Positions 1 to 11,731 are shown, counted from the stretch's first letter. The stretch is 12,381 nucleotides of DNA from Allomyces macrogynus ATCC 38327 (GCA_000151295.1 GG745333.1:1314943-1327323), one strand, 5' to 3'. Translations and numbers: made by a program. The notes: a model not told the origin generated them from the letters alone.

Positions 1-68
1 CCACCTACCCTTGACCTGGTCGCGCGCACGGCTTCAACTCACGCGGTCTCCCCACCGTCATCATTTAG
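1..68 (+). other. 3' end of an intron of the lipase gene, possibly with a little upstream exon
   Basis: The lipase reading frame becomes recognisable at position 69, directly after a tag acceptor at 66-68. In the same frame a stop lies just upstream (tga at 12-14), so the upstream coding sequence must join from another phase by splicing. A possible branch region (actcac) lies near 36-41. The donor may be outside the window or near 19-20, where a gtcgcg occurs; I cannot decide. The N-terminal part of the protein, usually a few hundred residues in this family, is therefore outside the window. Confidence 0.55.
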
Positions 69-2691
69 TTGTACGGCTTCTGCAAGTCCGGCACCAAGCA
101 CCTCATTGAAGCCTACAATCGCGAGGTCGTCAAGTGCCTCGACATTATTTGTAGCGCGCGGGACGGGCCCATGGCACTCGATGACCGTGCGCGCATGGAG
201 TTTTTCCTCAACACACGCCAGTCGTTTGGTCGCACGGCGCTCTTGCTGTCGGGCGGTGCCACGCTCGCACTGCATCACATTGGCGTCGTCAAGGCGCTGC
301 ACGAAGCCCGGCTCCTGCCGCGCATCATCTCGGGCGCGTCGGGCGGCAGTATCATTGCGTCGTTTGTCTGCACGCACACCGACGACGAGTTTGACCGACT
401 GTTGAACCCGGCATACACGCGGCTCGTACGTGTTATAGACTTGAATTTTCCGTGCGTCAGGTTCATTGAGCTGACTTGTCGGTCAACAGGACTTCTTCGA
501 CACGTCCAGCCAAAACACGATCTTCCACATGGTCAATCGGTTCATGAAGACGGGTGCGCTTTGACGGTCACTCTCCACCTCGCCCGCTGGCGCTCTGGCT
601 TCTTGATTTCTGACCGCACTCTTCTGTTCCCGCGCGAAATAGGGGTCCTGTTTGACGTGGAAACGCTCATAAACACGCTCAAACTGTCTTTTGGCGACAT
701 GACGTTTGTCGTACGTTTAGTTACTCCATTCACGAGGCCCGGTTATTGCGGCGTTGATTGAATTCTGGCTGCACAGGAAGCGTACAACCGCACGCGCCGG
801 ATCCTCAACATCACGGTCAGTTCGGCAACACGGTTTGAGATGCCGCGGCTGCTCAACTACATCACGTCGCCGAACGTGGTACGTTTGACATGTTCTCTTG
901 TCGAACTTGCTGTTGAACTGCGGCTAAATAACGCCCACCGCGGTCACGTCTAGTATATTTGGTCCGCGGTTGCTGCGTCGTGCTCGGTCCCGCTCGTCTT
1001 CAAGTCGGCACCGCTGCTTGCCAAGGACCGCAACGGCCGCGCCATCCCTTGGAACCCATCGGGTCACCGGTGGATTGACGGATCCGTCGAGTCGGACCTG
1101 CCCATGCAAAAGCTGTCGGAGCTGTTCAACGTGAACCACTTTGTGCGTACCATGCTTCTCCTCCGCAATGCGCTGCTGACACGGCTGACCGAAGTGGTCG
1201 AGATCAGATTGTGTGTCAAGTCAACCCGCACGTCGTACCGTTCTTGCACAAGGGGCTCGTCAAGTCGGTGTTTCGGCAAGCGTGCGAGTCCATTTTAACG
1301 TTTTCGCGCAACGAGTTTACGTTGCGGTGCAACCAGGTTCGTTTGCTTTTCTGCTGGGTGCGACCTAGCCTCGGCAATCGCTGAACCGACATCCCCTGAT
1401 TTACATTGATGGAATAGCTGCGCGAACTTGGTCTCCTTCCCGAGCTCCTGTACCGTGTGCAGTCGATCGTCTCGCAGACTTACCAGGGCGACTTGACGAT
1501 CATTCCCGACTTGACCGTTACCGACTGGCTCCACATTTTGACCAACCCGACGCCCAAAGCAATGCTCGAGGCGACGTTGAAAGGCGAGCGCGCGACGTGG
1601 CCCAGTACGCTCGTCTCCATCTGCAATTACTTGATCATTGGCTGGCGCTAACGCTCCCGCTTGCGCAACCCACGACAGAAATCTCGATCATGCAAAGCCA
1701 CCTGCAAATCGAAATGGCGCTCGACGAAATGCTCTACCGGTGCCGGTTACACGCACTCTCGCGCGATGTCGAGCCCGCGGTCCAAGCCCTGCACAACGTG
1801 GCGCGCGGCCTGGTCCCGAGTGGATGGGGTATGCGGCAAGAGCGTGACCGGGAATTTGGGGTCGAGAATGGCGACGACAAGCCGCGGATCAAGTCGGCCG
1901 TCAATCTCGGCACGCTCTCGCGGCTCGCGGAAATGCAGCGCGTGCCGCCCGGCGTGCTTGCCGAGACGAAACTGCTGTCCCTGTCGCTGCCGCGCGGGGT
2001 GGCGGGGGAGCTCACGGCATCGCCCGAGAACACTGAAACGAGTCCTGTCGATGGGGAGACGGTGGAGACGGACGCAGGTCTCGTGGACTCGACGCGGACC
2101 GGATCGACCGATTTGAGTAACGGCAGCAGCAGTGGTGCGCGGAGTCCGTTGGATTTTGCGGGGAGAGCGGGCAGACGCGCATCGAGTCCGTCGGATATTG
2201 CGCTGCGCGCGCCGATTTTCGCGGCGCTCGAGGCCATGAGCCACAAGGCGGCGCTGTCGCCCGCGCCGAGTACCAAGTTGCCCGGCGTGGGCAGCGACTT
2301 GGAGGGCGACGGCGATATGGATGTTGAGGATGAGGGCGATGCCCTTGAAGTGCTATCTGCGCGGCATGTGGTCGCGCCGACGTCGACACCGAATCGCGGG
2401 ACTGGGCGGCGCGTGGCGCCGCCATCCCCCACGAATACGCCATCGTCGACGGTGACGGCTGCGGCGCGCCGGGAGGTGGTGGATGCGGGTGGGATCCGTG
2501 GATTGGATTGTGGGCGGTTGTTGCCAACACCGCCGACGCCCGTGTCGGACGCGCCTGCCGGGATCGGGATCGAGGATCGGGCCGAATTGATTCTGGGTGG
2601 AGAATATGTGGCTGTGCTCGCTGCTGCTCCCGCGCCGGTTGCATTGGTCGTGAACGCTGCCAGCGTGCCGGTTGTCGACCAGTCGCTGTGA
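69..2691 (+). CDS. Triacylglycerol lipase, DUF3336 plus patatin-like domain (Tgl3/4/5, SDP1 family), 5' partial
   Basis: This family hydrolyses stored triacylglycerols (some members also steryl esters or lysophospholipids) at the lipid droplet surface. I place exons at 69-425, 490-553, 643-710, 777-878, 954-1142, 1208-1336, 1418-1604 and 1679-2691, giving 702 visible residues and a TGA stop. Residues 1 to about 55 are the end of the DUF3336 domain ([20 protein letters not shown]). The patatin core follows: an oxyanion loop [13 protein letters not shown] at about 61-73, the nucleophile elbow G-A-S-G-G with Ser91, and the catalytic Asp239 in W-I-D-G-S. Conserved blocks such as [59 protein letters not shown] and [11 protein letters not shown] span the splice junctions and confirm them. 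Introns are 64-89 nt, with branch points such as ctgac and ctaac. From about residue 400 the tail is low complexity (Ser, Thr, Pro, Gly, acidic), probably disordered. Which yeast paralogue it matches cannot be told from motifs alone. The frame break around 1605-1678 is an intron, not a frameshift. Confidence 0.9.
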
Positions 2692-3802
2692 CCCGCCGTG
2701 GGCCCACTTGATCGCGACGCGTCAGTAGCGGCGGGTAGCCCGGAACAGCTCCTGAATGTGATATTTCATTGACGTCTCGAAGTGGGCTTGTAAAAAACCG
2801 TTGTTATTTCGCGGATGTTTTTTGCGTTTCGGGTATCCACGTTTTCCTGCCGCCTATTCCGTCACGACAAGGCGATCCACATCAGTCAGCGAGCCAAGCA
2901 GCCGCGCGCGCACGGCATCCGTGCGACCCGCTGATGTACGATATACTGTCAGTTGGGCAGGTGGATCGTGCGGTTTTCGAGGAAGGGCTGAGACTATTTA
3001 GTGGTGGGTGTTGGGTGAACATGAGCCATCAAGCGAGGCGAGAACAAAACGCGATGTCACCCATGAGGTAAGTAACCACCATAAAATACGCACCGGACCT
3101 CTGTTTTCGAACATGTCACCGTGGCCAATGCTCTTACCCACAGCACGCGCAAACGTTTGAGTATGGGCGACCCTAGGACGGAATCGCGGGTGGTGGGAAG
3201 GGGGCTCCTGGCCGGTTGGGACCAGTTGGGCGATGAAGTGTCCTCAAGCTCTGGGATGCGGTTGCGTCGGTTTGGGGCTGGTGAGTTGTGTAGCCCTTCA
3301 TTTCCATTGTTACATTAATTATTAGAGATGTGTTGACGACGGGTCAGCGCCAAGGTGGACACTGTGAGAAACCAGATTTGGAATCATATCGGCCGGTGGT
3401 CGCGTATGCTGCAATGGCGGTTGCATTATTTGGCTCGTGGAGCGGAATGGGAGGTGGCAATCAAACAGCTGCGGCTGAGGGTTCTGCTCTCTCAAGTTCT
3501 GCATTATTTCCCTAGGGTCGAGCGGTATTAATAGATCTCGGTTATGTCCTGCTCCATCCAGGCTACGCGCTCACACAAAATAAGTTTTGCGAGGATCACC
3601 AACAGAAAAGAATTGAATATCACACAAAAAAGGGGTGCGCCGTCAGGAGGGAGGTCTACTCGCGCCGCTGATCTGGTACACTCACCGTCTTGGCCGCAGT
3701 GCGCTGTCCTGGCGTGCCATCCTGGTGTGCAATTCTGGTGGAGAAGCTTTCATTTACGCCGATGACTCTTGTCAGCTGGTTCATTCGCCCAAGCGCGTCG
3801 TC

Positions 3803-3832
3803 GCGATCCAAGGCGATCCAAAGCGATCCAAG
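3803..3832. repeat. Tandem repeat, three copies of a 10-bp unit
   Basis: The unit GCGATCCAAG (third base onward nearly invariant) occurs at 3803-3812, 3813-3822 and 3823-3832, with one A/G difference in the second copy. The period of 10 bp puts the copies on about the same face of the helix. It lies about 500 bp upstream of the ALDH start codon. It could be a small binding-site array or simply a short minisatellite. Confidence 0.75.
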
Positions 3833-4004
3833 TGGTATTGGGCCTGGGTAAGTAAATAACGGATTTCGCAAATTTTGGCCGCCAGCCCGATTATCCCGTG
3901 AACCTGCTCGGAGCATTACGGAAGGATTGTTGAGCAAGAACAGCATCGGCCCGGTTCCTTTGTTAGCGTGGGCTTGACCAGGGCTTGAACGCTCGTGACG
4001 AATC

Positions 4005-4021
4005 GGCGCAATTTTGGCGCC
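4005..4021. repeat. Short inverted repeat GGCGC-N7-GCGCC upstream of ALDH7
   Basis: GGCGC at 4005-4009 and GCGCC at 4017-4021 form a perfect 5-bp inverted repeat around AATTTTG. The right half reads TTTTGGCGCC, which contains the TTTSSCGC form of an E2F-type site. The core AATTTTGG also occurs at 3871-3878. Any regulatory role is an inference. Confidence 0.4.
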
Positions 4022-4200
4022 TCATTTCCAGATCAGTTGTTGCCGAGCGCACCAGTCGGCCATGGCGTGGGGTCGCCGGCCTTTCCATTTGGCCCACGTT
4101 TCCAACCAGCACGAACCCGACCCAAACTGCCAGCAAAACCGTGGGCGAATCCTCGTCTCGCTGCCCTTCAAAAACGCCCAGCGTGCCCGTCCCCGACAAG

Positions 4201-4331
4201 CTCTCTCCCGCTCCCTCTTCCGGCCAGCGTGCCCCAATCCCCTCCCGTCCCCCCACGTTACTCTCCTCGGGCCAGTCCCTCTTCGATATCTTTTACCCCC
4301 CGTTCCCGCCGTTCCTTTCTCTCTCCCGACC
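4201..4331 (+). promoter_or_regulatory. Pyrimidine-rich core promoter or 5' leader of the ALDH7 gene, with CCAAT
   Basis: The 130 bases before the ALDH7 start are strongly C/T-rich on the coding strand (runs such as ctctctcccgctccctcttcc), ending cctttctctctcccgacc directly before the ATG at 4332. Pyrimidine tracts like this are common around transcription starts of well-expressed fungal genes. A CCAAT pentamer lies at 4234-4238, about 95 bp upstream of the ATG. No clear TATA box is seen. The exact transcription start cannot be read from the sequence. Confidence 0.5.
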
Positions 4332-6166
4332 ATGTTCCGCCTGGCCGCTCAATCGTCTCGCGTCATGGCCTCGACTATCGGCAAGCGCCCGCTGCACATC
4401 AACGTGCCCAAGACGCAGAACCAGGCGCTCGTTGCGTCGATTCTCAAGGACCTGGGCCTCGATGCGAACCAGCCGAACCCGGGTGTCTATGATGGCGAGT
4501 GGCGCGGCAGTGGCCGCATTCGCGAGTCGGTGAACCCGTCGACCAACGAGGTGATTGCCAAGGTGCAGGAGGGCACCGTCGAGGACTACGAGGCCGTCAT
4601 GAAGAAGGTCGACGAGGCCAAGATTGCGTGGCGCGAGGTGCGTTTTGTCTTGATTTTTCTTGATTTGGCCGTAATTTGTTCCTGTGATCGGCGTTGTTGC
4701 GCGATTCTTGTTCGAGTTTGAGACCGTATCGTTTCGTGACTGACAGTGGCACCGCAACTTGCTCGTCACCGCCAGATCCCGGCCCCGAAGCGCGGTGAGA
4801 TCGTTCGCCAGATGCGCGAGGCCCTCAATGCCAAGAAGGAGCCGCTCGGCAAGCTGGTCGCGCTCGAGATGGGCAAGATTACGGCGGAGGGTCTTGGTGA
4901 GGTGCAGGAGTACATTGACGTCTGCGACTACGCCGTTGGTCTGTCGCGCATGATGTCGGGCAAGGTGATCCCCTCGGAGCGTACGTTTTTTGTTGTATTT
5001 TTTCCGTTGTCGTGGCGATTTTGGTCGAGTTCGGGCGCTGATCTCGCTTTCCGTATCTTTTACTAGGCCCCGGCCACTTCATGATGGAGCAGTGGAACCC
5101 GCTCGGCACGGTCGGTGTGATCTCGGCCTTCAACTTCCCCGTGGCCGTCTACGGCTGGAACTCGGCGCTCGCGCTCGTGTGCGGTAACCCCGTCATCTGG
5201 AAGGGTGCGCCCTCGACGAACCTGTCGTCGGTCGCCACGACCAAGATCATTTCCGAGGTGCTCGTCAAGAACAACCTGCCCGGCGCCATCACGGCCCTGG
5301 TCACGGGCGACGCTGATGTCGGGATCGCCATGTCCAAGGACAAGCGCGTTGACCTGCTCTCGTTCACGGGCTCAACCGAGGTCGGCCGCAAGGTCGGCGT
5401 GACCGTTCAGGAGCGGTTCGGCCGCCCGCTCCTCGAGCTCGGCGGTAACAACGCCATCATTGTCATGGACGACGCCGACCTCAAGCTTGCCGTGCAGTCG
5501 ATTCTGTTCGCTGCTGTCGGGACCGCCGGCCAGCGGTGCACGACCGTGCGCCGCCTGTTCCTGCACGAGAAGATCCGCGACGAGTTCATGACGCAGCTGA
5601 TCGCTGCGTACCAGCAGGTGCGCATTGGTGATCCGCTCGACGAGGCGACGCTTTGCGGCCCGCTGCACACCAAGGCCGCGGTCGAGGCCTACCAGAAGGG
5701 CCTCGAGGCCGTCAAGGCGCAGGGCGGCAAGATCCTGTTTGGTGGCGAAGTGCTTGACGCGCCCGGTAACTACGTGACGCCCGCCATCACGGAAATCGAC
5801 CCCAAGGCACCGGTTGTCCAGAACGAGATCTTTGTCCCGATTCTGCACACGCACACGTTCAAGACGCTCGAGGAGGCGATTGCCGCCAACAATGCTGTCG
5901 CGCAGGGTCTGTCGAGTTCTCTCTTCACGCAGAACCCGGCCAACATCTTCAAGTGGACGGGCCCGGCGGGCTCGGACTGCGGTATCGTCAACGTCAACAT
6001 CCCGACCAACGGCGCCGAGATTGGTGGTGCTTTCGGTGGCGAGAAGGAGACGGGCGGCGGTCGCGAGTCGGGCTCGGACTCGTGGAAGCAGTACATGCGT
6101 CGCCAGACGTGCACGATCAACTACTCGGGCGCGCTGCCGCTCGCGCAGGGGATCAAGTTCGAGTAA
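4332..6166 (+). CDS. ALDH7A1: Alpha-aminoadipic semialdehyde dehydrogenase, ALDH7A1/antiquitin family
   Basis: An NAD-dependent aldehyde dehydrogenase. Family members oxidise alpha-aminoadipic semialdehyde (in equilibrium with piperideine-6-carboxylate) in lysine degradation, and other aldehydes. Exons are 4332-4637, 4776-4980 and 5067-6166, giving 536 aa, close to the 539 aa of the human mitochondrial precursor, with strong family similarity along the whole length. Key sites are the general base Glu294 in LELGGNN and the nucleophile Cys328 in [32 protein letters not shown] and GGGRESGSD are also present. Intron 1 must use the acceptor at 4773-4775, not the earlier cag at 4744-4746, because only then does AWRE join IPAPKRG in frame. 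Intron 2 (4981-5066) splits an Arg codon. The N-terminus ([14 protein letters not shown]) is basic and hydroxylated, like a mitochondrial presequence. A second in-frame ATG at 4365 (Met12) would give a form lacking most of it. Substrate in this fungus is inferred. Confidence 0.96.
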
Positions 6167-6494
6167 GGGCGTTTGGTAATGGTCGCGGTCGTGGTGGCCC
6201 CTCGTGGAGGGACGCGTTCGCCTTGACCGTGGCCTGGCGTGGCTGTGCTTCGTTTGCAAGTTTTTTTGGTTGCCCGTTTGTCTTGTCGTATGCCCCATTG
6301 AAATGTATAGCCTAGTGGATTTGGTTTGTGATATCTTTATTCCCGCACCGTGTCGTGGTTGTGTGTGGAGCAAAAACAGTGGAGTGATTGGAAAAGGTTT
6401 GCCAAAAACGTTGCCAGCTTGCTGCATCCCTCCCTCGCGCTGTTCCACTTGCCGAACCTGCTAGGTGCGATCAAGCAACAGCACCACCACGACC
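6167..6494 (+). other. Intergenic, ALDH7 3' UTR and phosphatase promoter
   Basis: This 328-base gap lies between two genes on the same strand. The middle part (6250-6345) is T-rich, with runs such as caagtttttttgg, and probably holds the ALDH7 polyadenylation region. The last part ends gcaccaccacgaccATGG, a good start context for the phosphatase. No conserved frame or RNA gene is visible. Confidence 0.6.
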
Positions 6495-7556
6495 ATGGCT
6501 GCAACCAACCCGCCGCAAGCCGCGCAGCAAGACTGGACGCGCACGGCCGTGCCCGACGCGGCGCCCTTCGCGCCCTTTTTCCGTGCCGCGCTCGCCGTGG
6601 CACGCGAGGCCGGTGCCATTATCAAGACGGCGTTCGAGGACGGCCAAGCGCCGCCCAACCCCAACATCAAGGACGCCAACGACGTGGATCTGGTCACAGC
6701 CACGGGTAAGCAACGTTCTCCACGAGCTGCCGCGCTCGAAAAATCCAAAATACGCGTCGGATCCTAACGAGGCATCGACCACTGCACGACAACAGACCAG
6801 GCCGTCGAAGCCCTGATCCAGTCGCGTCTGCGCGACGCGTTCCCCGACTACGCGTTCATTGGCGAAGAAACCGTCGCCGCCAACAACGGCCAAGCCCCGC
6901 CGCTCACGGCACGCCCGACCATCATCTGCGACCCGGTCGACGGCACGACCAATTTCGTGCACGGGTTCCCGTTCGTCTGCACGGCGCTGGCGCTCGTCGT
7001 GGACCACGCGCCCGTCGTCGGTATTGTCTACAACCCGATCCTCGACCAGCTCTACGTCGCACACAAGGGTTACGGCGCCTGGTGCAACGGACAGCCCTTG
7101 CCGCGGCACCGCGCCGCGCACGGGATGGACGCACGCGCTGCGCTCTTTATCACCGAGGGCGGGCACGACCGGTCGCAGGTCGCCATGGACGCGAAAATCG
7201 GGACTTGGCGACAGGCGCTTGCGGCAGACGGCAAGTACCCGCCCGTCCGCGGGATTCGGTGCACCGGGTCCGGCGCGCTGAATCTGTGCATGATTGCGCG
7301 TGGGGCGGCGGACGTGTACTGGGAGGTCGGGCTGCACGCGTGGGATATGGCCGCGGCGGCGGTGATTGTGACCGAGGCCGGCGGGATGGTGGTCGGCGAT
7401 GAGGCGCTCGATGAGGACCGCCGCAAGACGTGGGACCCGACGTCGACGCCGTTTGATGTGATGGGCCGGAAGGCCATGGCGATCCGTAAGCACGATGTCG
7501 CGTTTATGCGCGAGACGTTTGAGCGCGTCACGGATTACCCGTGCCCGCGCGACTAG
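6495..7556 (+). CDS. INM1: Inositol monophosphatase
   Basis: Mg2+-dependent, typically lithium-sensitive hydrolysis of inositol monophosphates to myo-inositol, the last step of de novo inositol synthesis and of inositol phosphate recycling; cytosolic. Exons are 6495-6705 and 6796-7556 (323 aa, TAG stop). The 90-nt intron has a gtaagc donor, a ctaac branch point and a cag acceptor, and restores the codon for Asp in the family pattern DLVTATDQAVE. The metal-binding motifs are all present: GEE at 93-95; motif 1 D116-P-V-D119-G-T-T-N-F; and motif 2 W-D254-M-A-A-A, followed by TEAGG. The protein is longer than the usual 265-295 residues, because of an N-terminal extension and insertions near 96-105 (after GEE) and between about 170 and 215. 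The start codon is in a good context (gaccATGG). Substrate range (other sugar phosphates, galactose-1-phosphate) cannot be judged from sequence. Confidence 0.95.
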
Positions 7557-7715
7557 AGCGTGCTGCCGACGAGTCGGATGACGGTGGGATGGTATGCGAT
7601 TATATTACAAAACGGGTTGCTTGCACCACAATGCGCCGACGATGCGCCGACGGCGAGAGGAAAGCGCAAAAACAAGAACCAAATCTTCTACAAAACTAGA
7701 TCAACGACAAAAAAT
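7557..7715. other. Convergent 3' intergenic region between the phosphatase and SRP54 genes
   Basis: Only 159 bases separate the stop codon of the phosphatase (+) from that of SRP54 (-). The segment contains A-rich sequence on the + strand (ttatattacaaaacgg, acaaaaaatc) and, read on the minus strand, T-rich sequence after the SRP54 stop. Both transcripts must end here or overlap as antisense tails. Confidence 0.6.
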
Positions 7716-9849
<2,134 letters not shown>

Positions 9850-10344
9850 TCACGTTTTGCTGATAGAAGTGACAGGGATCTGCGTCAGGCCACGGCTGCC
9901 GACGTGGAAGACCCTGGTCGCCGCCACGCGCGAAGATGCGCCCGAGTCGGCCGTCAAGCTGCTGCCTCAACTCCACAACGAATCCCCCCACACCAATGAA
10001 CAAAAGAACCCGGTCCCCGCGCGAGCAACACGACCAAGCACTCTGGCCGCCGCGCGCAATGGCGGGACGACGAGCAGACACGAGGCGTGCCGAGGTTTGA
10101 ACAGCCCCAAGATCATGACGGCGACGTGCCAACGCTGAAGATGCTGGCACTGAACGAAGACCTTCGCGCCGAGGACCGCGGGTTGTAGTTCTGGACCGGC
10201 GCTTCCGGCCTCGACCTACACGGTGGGCCGGCGATGCACATGCTCCTGGCCGGTCTCTCCATGCACATCGACCGTCATCCAACAACTGACGGAGGGGACC
10301 GCCGTCCTGCACGCGCAAGCTTGGCATTTTCACCACTGACCATG

Positions 10345-10401
10345 ACACCAGCACCAACACCAGCACCACCACCAGCACCAGCACCAGTACCAACACCAGC
10401 A
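10345..10401. repeat. Imperfect (ACCAGC)n microsatellite
   Basis: About 57 bases of trinucleotide and hexanucleotide repeats of ACC and AGC (accagcaccaacaccagcacc and similar). Read on the plus strand it encodes Pro-Ala-Pro-Thr, on the minus strand Val-Leu repeats. It lies in the gap between divergent genes and creates false open frames on both strands. Confidence 0.85.
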
Positions 10402-11577
10402 CGTCGCGCATCGCGTCGCGTAATTAACGGGCTACGACTTGGACCTGCGCGCTCGCCGTCGACACGAGCACCGGCGACAGGGACTACCCGCGCAATGGCG
10501 CGCGATGACCACAGCGGGACGATCCAAACGAACGTCAGCATCAACCGTCACGCGGTGAGGACGTCCGACCGGCTCGCTCATGTCGCCACCCTCCACGTGG
10601 CGACCGCGCGCAACCGCCATGACGCCGCGCGCCGTCTAGCCTGGGGGCCGTTGTTCTCAGCGCGCATGCGTCACGGTCGGCGCTGGGCGCGCATGCCGTT
10701 GTCGGCAAGCATCTTGGCGTCCGCACGGCGCTTGCGCAGCTCCTAGAACGCGTGTCGGACCGCAGCCGCCGGGGAGCATCGCATGCCGAGTTCCGGCGTC
10801 ACGCAGCCGCTGTTCGAGTGTTCGAACACGTCCAGTGATTCGATTTGTCGAGGAGACCGTGCGCGCGTGCATCGTTGTGTGCGCGCACCGTTTGCCAAGA
10901 AGTGGTGCAAGCGCAGCGTAAGCTCGCGGCAAGCATGCGTGGATGTTCTCCGTTGTGCACGGCGAGATGATTCCGGGCCCCGTGCCGGCGGACTGACCGG
11001 GTGGCGAAGTGTCATCGGGCCAGCGCGCGGGTGGAGATGCTGGTAGGCCATCATCTCGCTGGTCGTGCATTGAGCCGGCGGCGGATTGGTCACGGCGTCG
11101 GGGCAGGCCTTGTAGTGGTGGTGACCGCTGCAGTGCGTGCATTCATTCGCGTGCGCGAGCACTCGGGTCGGGCCGTTGAGCGTGGTTGGAGGTGGGTGTG
11201 TTGCGTGCGCGTGCTCGACGGCGGTGGACGTGGTTGGCCAGGTCGGACGCTGGCAGGACGCGTCTGGTAGCCGGGCCGTGGCGCGGCCTTGCGCGGCCCG
11301 GAGAGGTGGTTCTTCCCCGTTCCGGGTTCAGCGTTCCAGCCAGACTGGGCGGTTCGATGGGCAGCGCGACCCATCCTTGGAGCACGGCCTTTGCACGCGG
11401 TCGTTCCACCGGCCGGCCTCGCCTGCGCGTCACATCGCATCGCCGTCCGACACGACGCCCTTTTAACAGGCCGGCGCGCCCGCCCCACGGCCGCACCTCA
11501 TCTGCGCGCCGTCTGTCGAGCAGCGGCTCGCCCTCGCGCCCGCTCGCTCCCTGCCTCGACGTCTCCTCCTCCCCCCA

Positions 11578-11609
11578 ACTCGACCAACTCGACCCGACCC
11601 GACCCGACG
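11578..11609. repeat. Short tandem repeat of ACTCGACC and CGACC units
   Basis: Two ACTCGACC-like units are followed by three CGACC units (gacccgacccgacccgac), within a C/T-rich tract at about 11540-11610. Its position 120-190 bases upstream of the probable start codon of the last gene suggests a promoter or leader tract. Confidence 0.65.
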
Positions 11610-11731
11610 CGGCCGCCGCCATCTGCAACGCGACCCGTCACCCGCACAAGCACGCACGACACGGCGCCCTGCCATCGCGTCTGCCCGCTCCGTCCTCGCT
11701 GCCGCTGCTACCGCCGCCGCCGTCGCGCACG

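Larger units (their letters stand above)
2692..4331. other. 1.6 kb intergenic region, no convincing gene
   Basis: Between the lipase stop and the ALDH start I find no open frame with recognisable domains; the longest are about 100 codons with no protein-like pattern. The sequence looks less GC-rich than the flanking genes, with A/T-rich stretches near 3300-3330 and 3520-3630. It should hold the lipase 3' UTR and the ALDH promoter and leader. I looked for tRNA-like T arms, 5S and U6 features and saw none. Visible local structure is a 10-bp tandem repeat (3803-3832), an inverted repeat (4005-4021) and a pyrimidine-rich leader (4201-4331). A non-coding RNA or replication origin is possible, but nothing in the sequence proves one. 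Confidence 0.6.

Noticed and set aside
538..761. Apparent stops and frame changes in the lipase, suggesting a pseudogene
   Set aside because: Each break coincides with a donor and acceptor pair, most with a branch point, and splicing restores conserved family blocks, so the gene looks intact.
1734..2432. Minus-strand open frame of 232 codons opposite the lipase tail
   Set aside because: It is the reverse of the biased GC-rich coding frame of the lipase tail; it has no domain pattern, and the plus frame continues a well-supported gene.
3950..4000. tRNA-like segment with a GGGCTTGAACG T-arm look
   Set aside because: No matching acceptor stem, D arm or anticodon arm could be assembled at proper spacing.
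5372..6448. Minus-strand open frame of 358 codons opposite ALDH7
   Set aside because: It lies opposite a highly conserved ALDH7 exon, and its Arg/His-rich composition is the usual antisense product of GC-rich codons.
6471..7493. Minus-strand open frame of 340 codons opposite the phosphatase
   Set aside because: Antisense shadow of the inositol monophosphatase exons, which carry all the family metal-binding motifs.
10815..10835. TTCGAGTGTTCGAACACG as a possible T arm or operator
   Set aside because: Only a short palindrome (GTTCGAAC); no surrounding cloverleaf or repeated copy.
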